A DNA stretch of 64,000 nucleotides from Pogostemon cablin (GCA_023678885.1 CM042966.1:25248028-25312027), one strand, 5' to 3'. Positions 11,776 through 23,749 are shown, counted from the stretch's first letter. Made by a program: numbers and translations. The notes: a model not told the origin generated them from the sequence alone.

Positions 11776-13465
11776 TGGTGAGTGTGTAAATTCACGTATT
11801 TTGAGCCCTGATTCGTGTGATAATGATGTAAGATTTGATCTTAAGTCAAGATAAATCGAGTTGTATTGTAGAAAGTCATGAATCAGGTGTGTTTGAGTCT
11901 GTTTGAGTGGATTTTCAGAGGAAAATGGATTAGAAGTGATCGGAACTGGAGAAAGGGTGTTGAAGGCACCCGGTTCGACCAAGCAGGGACGTGGTTCGAC
12001 CAACAACAAGGTGGTTCGACCAGCATCCCTGGTCGAACCAGGTGAGGAGGAGTGTCAGAGTATGGTTCGACCACGACACTATGGTTCGACCAAGCACGGT
12101 GGTCGAACTAGAAGCATAAGTTTTTGCAGTTTCAATTCGACCATGAAGTTTTTAGTTCGACCTGCCATTCGAGTCGAACTGACTACCTGCTAGTGCGGTA
12201 CAGGTATTCGACCTGTGATTCAACCAGCATTGATCGGTTCGACTAGGAGACTTGGTCGAACCGATGCGCTGAACATGTCCGGATCTGTATTTTTATACCT
12301 TCAGTGCGTGTTTGCACTCAAAAAGCTCATCCTAGGTCCGTAAGGAGAGCTCGCAAGTATAAAAAGAAGATCCTACGCTAGGGAAAAGAGAGTTCACCAC
12401 CACCTTTATTCTACACAACATCCGAAACCCTACCACTATCCACGGAGCTGTGAAGAGAGATTCGTCTGTCGAATCAAGTGAGAACTAAGTGAAGATTCAA
12501 GACGGAGAGAGACGCGACGGCGTCCTCATCTAAGGTTTACTTCGCATCTTAATTTATCTTGTAATTTTCAAGACTATGGATAAGATATATCCAACTACCA
12601 TGATTGTTCTTCGATCAATCATGGGCTAGAACCGCTTCGGTAGTTCTAGGATTTATGAAGGTTTTATAAGTTAATTGAAATTTCGTGTGAATACTCCGTA
12701 CAACACTACTTGTGGTTTATTTTATATAAGATTATGCATTTTTAATTCATACTCAGAGTTGTTTTGTGCATCATTAATTGTTATATAGAGTCTGAATACA
12801 TATCTTGATTATTGATTGAGTGATTTTACTGTTGAGCATGATTCCATGTTATGATTCTAAGTGAAAGGATTCTGAAGTCTCATTAGAACTATCTTATATA
12901 AATACTTGTTAATTGAATCTTATTCGGGTTAATAAGTAAGATAAAGAGTATAACTTCATAGTACCTATAGAGGGAGATCATATCGGGTTAGAGTACTTAG
13001 TGCACGGGAAATAATTGATACTGATAGTACCTAGAAAGGGGGGTGAGTTATATCTCTTACTCTAAGGAGATTCACATGTGTCACACACTTATTTACTTGT
13101 GTCTATAGATTAGATTTGCATGGTTTAGTGATGCTTCCATACTCCACAAGGCAGAGTCGAACATTGATACACGGAAGGAAAATTAATGAGTAAAACTGGA
13201 TGGCCCGAAGGACTACCTATCTTCTCACTTATTCACTTTCTTTCAATCTCTACTGCTATTTGTTTTAATTGTTCTTTTAATTACTTAGTTATTGGTTACT
13301 TAATCACACAACTATTTTTCTATAATAGTCTTAATAAGTTAGAATATAATTAAATTAATAATAATACGTCTTTTGGGTTCGATAATTACTTGGTCGCTTA
13401 TCAAAGTTACAATAGCATCCTTCATACTTGGGGATTAATATTGTGTGTTGAGAAAACGCTCATCA
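11776..13465 (+). repeat. 3' LTR of the Athila element
   Basis: Starts TGGTGAGTG and ends CGCTCATCA, giving a short imperfect terminal inverted repeat (TGRTGAGYG). Its end matches the 5' remnant at 1324-1432, and its interior matches the reverse LTR at 15416-16890, for example CGTACAACACTACTTGTG near 12698. Length is about 1690 bp. The third TTCGACCA array lies in its first third; TTTTTATACC near 12290 is a possible promoter element. Confidence 0.85.
11966..12262 (+). repeat. Third TTCGACCA / TGGTCGAACC array, inside the LTR
   Basis: GGTTCGACCA occurs at short intervals, followed by GGTCGAACCA on the opposite strand sense. Intervening 8-20 bp sequences differ, so only the motif is kept. Same motif class as 2960-3310 and 7795-8080. 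Confidence 0.85.
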
Positions 13466-15400
13466 CTGATGTGGTTTTCTTAACTCGTGTTCAACTATCA
13501 AATGATTATGAAATTAGCTCAAACTACCTCCAACAGATAATTGACATGTTAACCCACCTAACTAAGTCCATAACTGCTACAATCTAATCTTTTTAACCAT
13601 CAATCAAACAACTACAATAGACCTTGATAACTCTTTCTCTAGATGGCATGCTAATTTACTCATTTTTATTCCAAATCGATTTTCTCCACATGTATTGCAT
13701 ATAAACCCCATGCAACACGTCCAAAACATGGTTAAGACATCTAACACATTAAACCAATGCTAACTCTGGTTTAGAATAAAGTTTACACCACACTATTATC
13801 GAATTATATTATATTTTTTTATCATTATGTTACAATATGTTTTCATATCTAAACTTATTATATCTACATGAAAACTGTACAATTTCATATTGGCTGATTG
13901 TCGTCTAATTCACCTAGATTTTGTAGTATTTTTATATTCGTTTTGTGCTCATTTTGTTTGTTTGCATCGTATTTTTGGTGATGTTGATGGATTTTATGAA
14001 ATTCACTAACTTGAACTTACATTGATTTTAAATAGATATTTGGAAGGAGAATCGAGCAGAAAGTCTAAATGAAGTGAAAATCTGAAGTGTGCCATAAAAA
14101 CTCAGTCGAATTTCTCAAATATTCGATCAAGTTTCTCTTGCCGCGTGGATTGGAAAATAGGGGAAAGCACAAAAAGTTGACCGAATCAGTAAAACTCAAT
14201 CAAATTTTTGTGCAAATCGGAGGAAGAAATCATCTTCCAGTTTGATGAAACGTGACTTGCATGGAAATTCGACCGAAGCACTGAAATTAAGTTGAATTTC
14301 ACTGAAAAATGTCCACCTATTAAGTTCGAATTCAGGGTTTCTCAAGGGGGTATAAATACCCCCAATTTCAATCTTGAAGCCACAACTGGAGAAGGCAGAT
14401 TCTGAAAAACACACACCACATACTTTTTTTTTTTGCATATTTTACACCTTCATTTTCAATCCATCATCATCCTTCCATTTTTGGTGTTATAGACCTCAAG
14501 AAATTCAAGAGCAATAAGAGGAATTTCAAGAAGCAATTGAAGATCTCCAATATGTTAAATTGAATGGAAGTTTTAATTCTTTTTGTAATTTTCTTTGAAT
14601 TAGAATCCATGGATTATTGTAATGAATCATTTATTTATTTTATTACTTTAATTATGTTAGACTAATCCCTCGTGAGGCTAGAAAAAAAATAGTAACAAAG
14701 GTTAAAGGTGATAGCTCATTCCCACTTCTTATAACCAATAGTATTATTTGAAACCAAAATAAGTGGTTTGAATTGAGATTATAATAGGTCAAAATTATTT
14801 TCATGTGAAAATAATTTTGGGATGAGGTGAGTAGTTAATTAACAACTAAGCTAAGAAAAGTTTGCTCCCATATGGAGTATTATTTAAATTCCGAAATGAA
14901 AATGAGAATAGAAATAATTAGTTTAATAATAGTGAGATTTAAAAGGATAAGAGTAATTATTGAATGAAAGAAAATTTACTTTGTCACTTTTCATGCTGGT
15001 ATATTGGCAATCCCTTTGTGATGGTACATGTTGTAATTATAAGTTGAGTGAATTAAACCAATGGAATCTTTACCCTTTACATCGTCATCATGTATCATTA
15101 CTGCAACTACGTTCGGTGTACATAATATATTTTTTCCCAATCAATATGGGAAAGATTCAAATTAATCCAAATTTCCACGTTTCTCACGTGAAAATATTCT
15201 CGAATCTTGATGAATAGGTAATTTTTTTAACATTATTAATTTTTGTGAGAGTAATTTTTTTTTAAAGTCATTACTTTTTAATAAAAATGATAATATCGCT
15301 GCTTAATTATTCTTGAGATTGTTCACTTAAAAAATTATCACTTTTCATGAATACGTTATTACTTTTTTATTAAAATGTTACCACTTTTGAATTTAAAATA
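13466..15400. other. Intergenic, possible old LTR fragment
   Basis: No supported gene. About 13920-14700 has the look of an LTR: GGTATAAATACCCCC (TATA box) at 14349-14363, then a T-rich leader and a TTTGAATTAGAATCCATGG stretch. I see no ends or duplicate, so this is weak. 15230-15400 is rich in ATTACTTTT/ATTATCACTT motifs seen in other small inverted-repeat elements here. Confidence 0.4.
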
Positions 15401-15415
15401 TACTCTCTCTGTTCC

Positions 15416-16890
15416 TGATGAGTGTTTTCGTTGCACGCAAAATTAATCCCCAAGTATTAAGGATATCAATTGCAGTTTAGACAAGCGACCAAGTTAAATA
15501 TCGAACTCAAATGATGTCGTATTATTAATTTAATTATTAACTAAATTAATTAAAATAAGTGACAATAAAGATTGAAGATTTTAATCTAATAACTAATATG
15601 CTAAAAATTAAATAACAATTAAAAATGAAATTGTACTAGAAGAATTCGAAGTAAAACAAAGTTTAGAGAATAGGTAGCTCTAGGGTAATTCAGTTCTACT
15701 TATTAATTTCCCTCTCAAGTGTGTTGGCCGACTCAACCTTGTGGACTATTGATGCATCACTAAACCATGCAAATCTACTCTATAAACACCAGTAAATATG
15801 CGTGTAACACGTGTGAATAACCTTGGAGCAAGAGATATAATTTCACCCCACTTTCTAGGTACTATCGGTATCAATTATTTCTCCCTAAGATTAGTAATCC
15901 AACCGGATATGATCTTCCTTTATAGGTACTATAAAATTAACCTCTTTATCCTGCTTATTAACTTGAATTCAATTCAATTAATAAACATTCATATATGACA
16001 GTTCTAATGAAAGTACATAGTCCCCTCACGTAGAATCATAACATAAAACTCTGTTTAGCAGTGAACGCTTTCAATCAACAATCAATATATATATTCAGAC
16101 TCTATATAACAGTTGAAGATGCACAAAACGACTCTGACACAAGTAGTGTTGTACGAAGGACACTCAAGAGAGTTTAATTAATATATAAAACTTTCAAAAC
16201 CATATACTACCAAAACGGTTCTAGCCCATGATGTTGCAAAGAACAAATTAACATGAGGGTTGGATAGATCTTACCCATATGTCTGAAAAATTACAAGATA
16301 AATTAAGAAACGATAAAAACCCTAGATGTTTGCGTCGTCGCGTCCTTATCCATCTTGAATCCTCCTCTTAGTTCTTCTCTTGATACAATAGACGAATCTT
16401 CACAGTGATGGACGGATGGTGGAAAGGATATGGATGATGGTTGGGGGGTGATCCCCCCTTGTGGAGTGGTGTAGGATGGTTGTGTTCTCCCTTAGTGTAA
16501 TTTGCATCCTCTTTTATACTTGTAAGCTCTCCTTATGGACCTTTACTAGGTTTTTTCTTGGAAAATATGCACATACACGCACTTGAGGTGTAAAATTCGA
16601 TAAATCTAGCTTCCGTGTCCTTGCTCAACCAAATAGCTCTTGGTCGAGCAGGTTGGCCATGGTCGAGCGGAGGTCGAGCAGCATGTCTGTAAGCTAAAAC
16701 TCCTTCCTGTGTTTTTCTTGACCGTTGCTCGACCAAAATGATCTTGGTCGAGCAACTCAGTTTTGGTCAAGCAACATTACGCAGTCTCACCGTTTCGAGC
16801 ATAACTTCCACATCTGAACTCCGATTTGAGTGATTCTTATACTCACGCGATCCTCTCTTCCTTGACTTTCTATAAATATACAGAACTTAG
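15416..16890 (-). mobile_element. Reverse solo or truncated Athila-type LTR
   Basis: Starts on the plus strand with TGATGAGTG, the reverse complement of the LTR terminus CACTCATCA. The next 110 bp is the reverse complement of the LTR end near 13355-13465 (CGACCAAGT, ATTAATCCCCAAGTAT). ACAAGTAGTGTTGTACG near 16139 matches the LTR middle. The far end does not show the expected CACTCACCA, so the first ~100 bp of the LTR are missing or changed. No internal coding region adjoins it. Confidence 0.8.
16618..16770 (-). repeat. GCTCGACCA / TGGTCGAGC motif array in the reverse LTR
   Basis: Repeated TGGTCGAGC and GCTCGACCA. This is the same position class as the TTCGACCA array of the 3' LTR at 11966-12262, with TT changed to CT in the motif. 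Confidence 0.75.
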
Positions 16891-17011
16891 AAAAAATATG
16901 GGGTCACACTCCCACTAATAGAACTACCCACCCCACATTAAATAATAATACTCATTAATTCACGTATAAAAAACAAAAGATCCTCTTGCTATGGGACGAA
17001 GGGAATAAATC

Positions 17012-17960
17012 GTTCCGTATCTTTTTACTTTATTTGAAAAGATTCCAAAATAATTAGGACATTCATTTTCGTCTCAAATCTTTTAGTTTTGCTCTTTCAT
17101 CAAAACAATATTTTTCACTAATTTCATCTCATAACTATTGTAAAAGCACTGATTCAGTCTCATGGTCAGTCCTATAAAATTAGAAAAATTGAACAATTTT
17201 AAGTAAAAATGACTATTTTGGTGAGAATTTAAAAAATATTAGACTATTGTTAAAAAAATTAAGGTTTTCTAACACTATTTTAAATAAAATAAATTTTGTA
17301 TGAGATGATTTTAATTTTAAACTCTATCACTTTTTACTCATCTCAAAAAATAAATTTCTGAGAAAAAAATGACAAAAAAAAAAATAAGACTATCATTATT
17401 ATTAAAAGAGGAATCCTCTGCATCAATTATAAGCCTATCTATTGTATCAAAATAGGAATTTAATATATTACTGTTTGTCTTGTTCAAAATAAGTACCTCT
17501 AGCCTTTCATAAAATAAAAAATAAGTTTGAAGTATAATAAAGAAGAGATCTATAGCCTTTACAAAGGAAAATTATTCTTTGTAGTCAAGTGTTGTAAGTA
17601 AATCTGGATATCGCTGATCTTTAAAAAATAAAAATATTGTTTGAAATTTTTAGATTAGAGTCATGGTAACTAAAGTTGTGATTATTAAATTTAATTTTTT
17701 TAAAGAGAGTAATTAATTTACTTTTTTCATCTCATTTTTATCTTCATGTTTATTATTTACGCACAAATTAAGAAAAATCATTTTTTAAACTTCTTTTAAA
17801 GGTAATTTTGTTTTTTTGGTAATGAATAAATTTAAAGTACATTATATGTGGAAGGAAGTGACTATAATGTTAAAATTTAATAGTGTTGTGGGAATAATAG
17901 TTAAGTTTCACTATATTAAAATATTAACGTATAAAAAGTAAATACTCTTATATATTCTAA
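17012..17960. other. Intergenic AT-rich sequence
   Basis: No gene. Short A/T homopolymer-rich sequence with scattered GTCTCA/TCTCATACA motifs that may be MITE debris. Confidence 0.5.
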
Positions 17961-17971
17961 CGAGTACAAAT

Positions 17972-17988
17972 CCCGCGTATTACGCGGG
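17972..17988 (-). repeat. 3' terminal hairpin of the Helitron-like element
   Basis: CCCGCGTATTACGCGGG is a perfect GC-rich palindrome around a central T in strongly AT-rich surroundings. It lies 7 bp from the CTCG terminus, where Helitrons carry their termination hairpin. Confidence 0.75.
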
Positions 17989-18636
17989 CATGAAATTATA
18001 ATATTAAAATTATAATTTACTAACAATATATATATATATATATATATATTATAATAAAATTAATATGTATTAATAGAAAGAAATAAAAGTATTATAAAAA
18101 AAATTGAAATCAAGATTGTATCAAAATAAAACTCTCATTTGATATCTAAAGAAAAAATTATAGTAAAACTAACATATATCTTTATCAAATAAAAAGAAAT
18201 TAAAATAAAATATTATTGAAACTAATTAATAGAAATTCAAAAACGAAAAAAAAAAAGATAGAAAGGAGAATTATAAAAAAAATGCGGCATATTTTAATCT
18301 GAAAAAATAAGAAAGAATAAACTTAATTTACATACTTATAAAAAACATTAAAATAAAAAACAATTAAAAAATAATGAAAAATTATTAAAAAGAAACATAA
18401 AAATTAAAAGAAGTAAAATTAAATTAATATAAATCAATTTGAAGAAATAAGAAAAGAAAAGAAATCATAACAAAATTATTTAAAATAAATTAAAATTTTG
18501 TCCATAAAGAGAATTAATAATAAATAATAACAAAAGACAAATTTAATTTACGTATTAATTAAAACAAAAGAACTAAAACAAAAAATATGATATTAACCAA
18601 TAGAAATCAATTAAAAATAATAATGAAAATTATTAA

Positions 18637-18818
18637 GAAGAAACAAAAAAAAATTAAAAGAAATAAAATTAAATTAATATAAGTCAATTCGAAGAATACT
18701 AAGAAATAAGAAAATAAAAATTAATCATAACAAAATTCGTTTAAAAAATTGTAAATTTGGCCAAGAAAAAGGTTTAACGAAAAGAAGTAAGACAAATTCA
18801 ATTCAAGTAGTAGTAGTA

Positions 18819-18870
<52 letters not shown>

Positions 18871-20292
18871 TAAATAAAAAACAAAAAATAATATAAAGAA
18901 AATAAAAAAATGTAAAAGATACATGATATTATTTTTTTGAAAAAAAAAATGGTACCTTTTTTTCGGATCTCGAAGAAAGTTTTTGTTTTATTTTCGTGGA
19001 AGAGAATGAATGAATAAAAAAACTTATTTATAGATAGATAGATATTTAATATATTAAAAATATCCCTTTATCTCCTAAGAAATTAATAATTAATATTAAT
19101 AATTAATATAAATAATATTAAGTAAATATATGTGTATATATATGAATATATATCTCCTATTAATTATAATAAATAAATAAATATATTAATTAAGATACGC
19201 TCATAAAATAAATTAATATAAATCAATTTGAAGAAATAAGAAAAGAAAAAAATCGTAACAAAATTAATTAAAATAAATTGAAATCTTAAACATAAAAAAA
19301 TAATAATAAAGGACAAATTTAATTTACGTATTAATTAAAAAAATAGAATAAAAAAATGAAACGAAAATTAAAAAAAATAAAAGAGACAATATGATATTAA
19401 TCAATAGAAATCAATTAAAAAATAACAAAATTTATTATGAAGAAACATAGAAATTGAAAGAAGTTAAATTAACTTAATATAAATCAATTCGAATAAATCA
19501 GAGATGAAATCATACAAAATTCGTTTAATTTTTTTTTTTAAATTTGGCCATGAAAAAAGTTTAACAAAAAGAAATAAGACAAATTTAATTCACGTACTAA
19601 TAATAATAAAAAAACTGAATAAAAAAATAAAAAATAATCTAAAGATAATAAAAAAAAAAGTAAAAGAGAAAACATGATATTAAAACAAAAAATAATCAAA
19701 CAAAAATTTAAAAAATAAAAAGAGACATTATGATATTAACCAATAAAAATCAATTTTAAAAAATAACGAAAATTATTAAGAAGAAACATAAAAATTAAAA
19801 GAAGTTAAATTAAATTAATATAAATCAATTCGAAGAATTCGAAGAAATAAGAAAAAAAAAAAGGAATCATAAAAAAATTCGTTTAAAAATTGTAAATTTG
19901 GCCATGAAAAAAGTTAAATATAAAGATGTATATAAGACAAATTTAATTCACGCATTAATAATAATAAAAAATTGAATAAAAAACCCCAAAAATAATCTAA
20001 AAAAAATTGAAAATATGTAGAAAAAAACGGACCTGTTTTTCGGAACTTGAAGAAAGCTACTGTTCAATTTTCGAGAGAAAATGAATGATTAAAAAGTCTT
20101 ATTTTTAGGTAGATATATTTTTAAGTAGATATATCGTTAGTATATTAAAGATATTTCTTTATCTCCTAATTAAATAATAATTAAAATAAATAATATATTA
20201 AGTAAATAGCAGGATATATGCATTATGATAGATATCTCCTATTCATTATAATAAATAAATAAATATATTAATTAAGATATATTCATAAAATA
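18637..20292. repeat. Direct duplication of a ~1.1 kb unit inside the Helitron-like element
   Basis: 18637-18780 resembles 19779-19918 (GTAAATTTGGCCA shared). 18950-19208 resembles 20028-20292 (TTTCGGA..T.GAAGAAAG, TCTCCTATT.ATTATAATAA). The offset is 1084-1142 bp. A shorter AAATTAATATAAATCAATT motif recurs at about 18420, 18668, 19208, 19476 and 19812. Confidence 0.75.
18819..18868. repeat. (AAT)n microsatellite
   Basis: About 16 AAT/TAA units in a row. It explains the poly-Tyr ORF on the minus strand. Confidence 0.95.
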
Positions 20293-20656
20293 ATTATTAA
20301 AGATTAAGAATAAAAAAATATATAATTGAAAATAATTTTGGAGGCGACACCTCATCATGCTTTAGTATATTAAAGATGTGCCGGAATAAATACTTCTCGG
20401 GCAAAAACTAATGTAATCAAATTATCTTACTAAATAGTTACATAATATGGATAAAAAGTGACGTTTTTGATAAAATCTGATTAATGAAAAGTAGAATTGT
20501 CCAATTAAATTATTTTATAAATTTTGAGTGAAATGGATAAAAAGTAATAAAATATTTAATAAAAAAATAATATTGAATAAAGAAAAATAAATTAAATTAT
20601 GTTACTGCAAGACAACTCACATAAAACTTTCTTCTTAAGGATAGGTATGACTCGAT

Positions 20657-21444
20657 TGTTGGGGAATTTAATTAGTTAGTAAGAATTAATAAATAAATTA
20701 ATCACCAATTAAATAATAATTAAAGTGAGTGAAATTAGTCTCATATGTGGAGAGAATTAAATATAATAAATTGGGTTTTTGGGCCTTGAGCTAGCCCAAT
20801 AGTCTATTTAATTTTGGGCATATAGCATGCCGTGATTGGGGAGCCCACGAAGCCCAGTTCCTCTCCAGGAGATACGACATGTAACACATTGGTTTGTCAA
20901 AGATTGGGTGTGACAGAATCAATGACAAATCTGTTTTGTGATAGAATCGATATAAATCTGTTGCAATCAGAATCATTGCCAAATCTATTGCAGAATCAAT
21001 GCCAAATTTGTACGCAAATCCTACCATATGGGGAGTGGTCCCTGAAGCCTATAAATATGTTTATTCATCATGCATTCCATATACAATAACACACCAAAAT
21101 CATTCAAGCATCTGCATACACATGTATAGTGCATAGTCTAGACGATCCAAGCGATAGCGGTGCTGCTTTACCGGAAATAAAGAACCGTTTTACCTCTGAA
21201 GACGTTCCGCCAAGAATCGGAGCACTACTGGAGCGTTTTACATCTTGCGGGAAGAGATCCAATCTCGACTCGATTCAAGATCCATATCCAGTTCCCGCGC
21301 CAGTTTGGTTTGAAGATCCAAATCCCGCATTAGATCCAGATCCTACGACAAGATTAATATATCTATCTTTCTCCCTTTCTTATATTTTATTTTAGTATTC
21401 ATATTGTAAATGGATTATTTGGTGCACCCCACTATATTCCAACA
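20657..21444 (+). repeat. 5' LTR
   Basis: 788 bp, TGTTGG...CCAACA. CTATAAATA at 21049-21057 is a likely TATA box. It differs from the 3' LTR by substitutions and by extra short repeats of the AATCAATGCCAAATCT kind around 20935-21010. Confidence 0.92.
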
Positions 21445-22783
21445 ATCACAAGACTTAAAATCGTTTATATCCCTGCACCTACAATCACAATATGAATACC
21501 GGTGATGGACATTGATAGATCTAAGACCTCCAATGCTAATAACTCCAAAAGAGTAACTGTGAATCCTGTTAGATTTGTAGCCCAAAGGATGTATCCTCCA
21601 ATGGGGATGTCGAGACCATTCTTGGTTCTGGCATCGAGGAGAAGCCCGAAATAATTTACGGGAGTCGATACGTACATAACGAACATCTATAGAGATATTA
21701 GATCTGAGATCATTGGATTTTATAAGGATAAATTATTGAGAAATTCATTTTTAGTAGCATATGTAATGCACTTTGTATTGTTATAATGACACTAAAATGT
21801 TTATCGAGTTGTTGAACTCTTTGAGAAATAAAGAAAACAAAGCTAAAAATGGCAATGTATTAGCTAAGAAGGCAAGTGAAGATGTGAATATCTTTAATTC
21901 AAATTAAACTACTCATACATGTTATAACTATCATGTGAGTTGATGTAAGATTGTGTGACATTTGGATAAAATTTTAAAATTCATGAAACACTTAAAACTC
22001 TCAAGTGTGGGGCTATCACTCCAAGTGTGGGGATGCCAACCCGATTATGGGGTGTGACACTCCAAGTATAGGGTTATTTGAATTAAAGATGAAAAGTGGT
22101 TGTGTTTAAGTGTTTAATACATAATAAATTGATCCTGAATAAAAGAAAGTGGATCCACTCACACATGCATGTGTGAAAATTAAGATCAATAAAATTGCTG
22201 AAGGAATGTGAATAAAATCCTCAAAGTAATGAGCCAAAATAGTGGTAACCCAACCATGATGACTGGAGATTCCAAGAACTTGGTTCAATGGGACAACGAA
22301 ACTGTAGAGGTTCAAGTAACACTTGGTACCTACCATTCCTTAGAAGAGCAATAAATCCAAGTGTTGGAACCTGTATTGTGGTGAGGCTAATTCTTTGACT
22401 TTTAATGATTCCTAAAAGGCCAAGTAGAGGCTGATTGAGTATAACAGGGTATTCAAGATAGGAGATCACCTATCTAAGTGTGAGTGAGTGGCCTCTTCAA
22501 AGTGAAATACTTATGAATCCAAAGGGGGTCCATAGTCTAAACAGACCAAAATGTGAGAACAAGGAGAATGCGAGACATTGATGTGTTCGCATTGTCGTCT
22601 CAGTATACGCTAGGAGGAGTAGTTCAAGGACCCTTTATCTACTAAGCCACCGATATATTCGATAGTGTTGGACTACGGAAGGTTCAAAGTCCCAAGCTAC
22701 CTATCCGAATACATTAATGTATCACGAGGACTGAATTGCGTGTATGCATATTATAGGTGCCAAATTCCACTCATGTGGGGGAT
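21445..22783 (+). other. Interior of the non-coding LTR element
   Basis: No gag or pol domain is seen. 21465-21686 on the minus strand has a 73-codon open frame with a hydrophobic pattern; I cannot assign it, and it could be chance or a captured fragment. At 22010-22080 a CCAAGTGTGGGG motif is repeated three to four times. No tRNA-Met type primer site (TGGTATCAGAGC) follows the LTR. Confidence 0.7.
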
Positions 22784-23546
22784 TGTTAGGAATTTAATTA
22801 GTTAGTAAGGATTAATAAATAAATTAATCACCAATTAAATAATAATTAAAGTGAGTGAAATTAGTATCACATGTGGAGAGAATTAAATATAATAAATTGG
22901 GGTTTTTAGGCTTTGAGCCTAGTCCAATAGTCTATTTAATTTGGCATATAACGGGCCGTGATTGGGAGCCCACGAAGCCCATATCTTCTCCAGCAAATAC
23001 GATATTGTATCTGGTTAGTCAAAGATTGGGTATGATAGAATCAATGACAAATCTGTTTTGTGGCAGAATCGATGAAAAATTTGTTACAATCGTTGACAAA
23101 TCTATATGCAAATCCTACCATATGGGGAGTGGTCCCTAAAGCCTATAAATAGGTTCATTCATCATGCATTCCATATACAACAACACACTAAAATCATTCA
23201 AGCATCTAGACGATACAGTTCTCCATTCTCCTTAGTTCGCCGGAGTTCCTGCGATAGCGGTGCTACTTCACCGGAAACAAAGAACCATTTTACCTTTGGG
23301 GACGTTCGGCCAAGAATCGAAGCACTATTGGGGCATTTTACATCTTGCGGGAAGAGATCCAATCTCGACTCGATTCAAGATCCAGTTCCTGTGCCAGTTT
23401 CGTTTGAAGATCTAGAACCCGCGTTAAATCCAGATCCAGATTCTACGACAAGATTAGTAGATCTATCTTTCTCCTTTTTTTTTGTATTTTATTATAGTAT
23501 TAATATTATAAAGGGATTGTTTGGTGCACCCCACTATATTCCAACA
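22784..23546 (+). repeat. 3' LTR
   Basis: 763 bp, TGTTAGG...CCAACA. CTATAAATA at 23143-23151 matches the TATA box of the other LTR. The 23106-23576 ORF is an LTR by-product. Confidence 0.92.
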
Positions 23547-23573
23547 TCGATATCAAATTTACCCAAATGTATA

Positions 23574-23668
23574 TAAGCTTCTGCCTTTGTGAAATACTAA
23601 CTTAGAAAAACAGATTAAAAAAGCTTCTGCCTTTGTGAAATACTAACTTAGAAAAATATATTAAAAAA
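23574..23668. repeat. Short tandem duplication (~47 bp, two copies)
   Basis: AAGCTTCTGCCTTTGTGAAA and the following ~27 bp occur twice in a row just after the LTR element. Confidence 0.85.
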
Positions 23669-23749
23669 TAACAAAATTTTAAATAAAAAGTAATACTGAA
23701 TAAAGATAATAATAAAACTATGTTATGGTAAGACAAGTCATATAAAATT

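Larger units (their letters stand above)
1324..13465 (+). mobile_element. Decayed Ty3/gypsy Athila-clade LTR retrotransposon
   Basis: Order seen: 5' LTR remnant, primer-binding site, gag, protease, reverse transcriptase, RNase H, integrase, spacer, extra ORF in the env position, polypurine tract, 3' LTR. The tRNA-Asp-like primer site, the protease style (CDLGAS), the ORF after integrase and the 1.7 kb LTR fit the Athila clade. Many stops and frameshifts break every ORF, and three key residues in RT and integrase are changed, so the copy is dead. The 5' LTR keeps only its last ~109 bp, so no target duplication can be checked. Confidence 0.9.
15401..17011. mobile_element. Stowaway-like MITE split by a reverse Athila LTR
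   Basis: The left part TACTCTCTCTGTTCC (15401-15415) and the right part from about 16893 to 17010 (ending in GGGACGAAGGGAATA) are the two ends of a MITE of the CTCCCTCCGTCCC type. The right part carries ACTAATAGAACTACCC and CACGTATAAAAAACAAA, as in the intact copy at 29872-30074. The LTR lies between them. Confidence 0.6.
17961..20376 (-). mobile_element. Non-autonomous Helitron-like element
   Basis: Read on the minus strand it begins TCTTTAATATACTAAAG (20376 downwards) and ends with a hairpin followed 7 bp later by CTCG (17964-17961). It sits between A and T, as Helitrons do. The end would be CTAG in a canonical element; here it is CTCG. A second element at 27825-28397 shares the 5' ATATACTAA...TGAGGTGTCGC block and the hairpin-plus-GTACTCG end. 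No Rep/helicase coding is visible. Internally it is very AT-rich with a direct duplication. Confidence 0.65.
20657..23546 (+). mobile_element. Complete non-coding LTR retrotransposon with 5-bp target duplication
   Basis: Two LTRs (20657-21444 and 22784-23546) begin TGTTGG/TGTTAGG and end CCAACA. TCGAT flanks the element on both sides (20652-20656 and 23547-23551). A purine tract TGTGGGGGAT precedes the second LTR. The 1339-bp interior has no gag or pol, so it must be moved by another element's proteins, as with TRIM/LARD types. Orientation is set by the polypurine tract and by TATA boxes in the LTRs. Confidence 0.93.

Noticed and set aside
16533..16736. Minus-strand ORF in the reverse LTR
   Set aside because: Frame created by the TCGAGC motif array in non-coding LTR sequence.
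18721..18924. Minus-strand ORF with a poly-Tyr run
   Set aside because: Produced by the (AAT)n microsatellite.
23106..23576. 156-codon ORF with Pro/Asp-rich tail
   Set aside because: Lies inside the 3' LTR; the other LTR carries a broken counterpart, so it is LTR sequence and not a gene.
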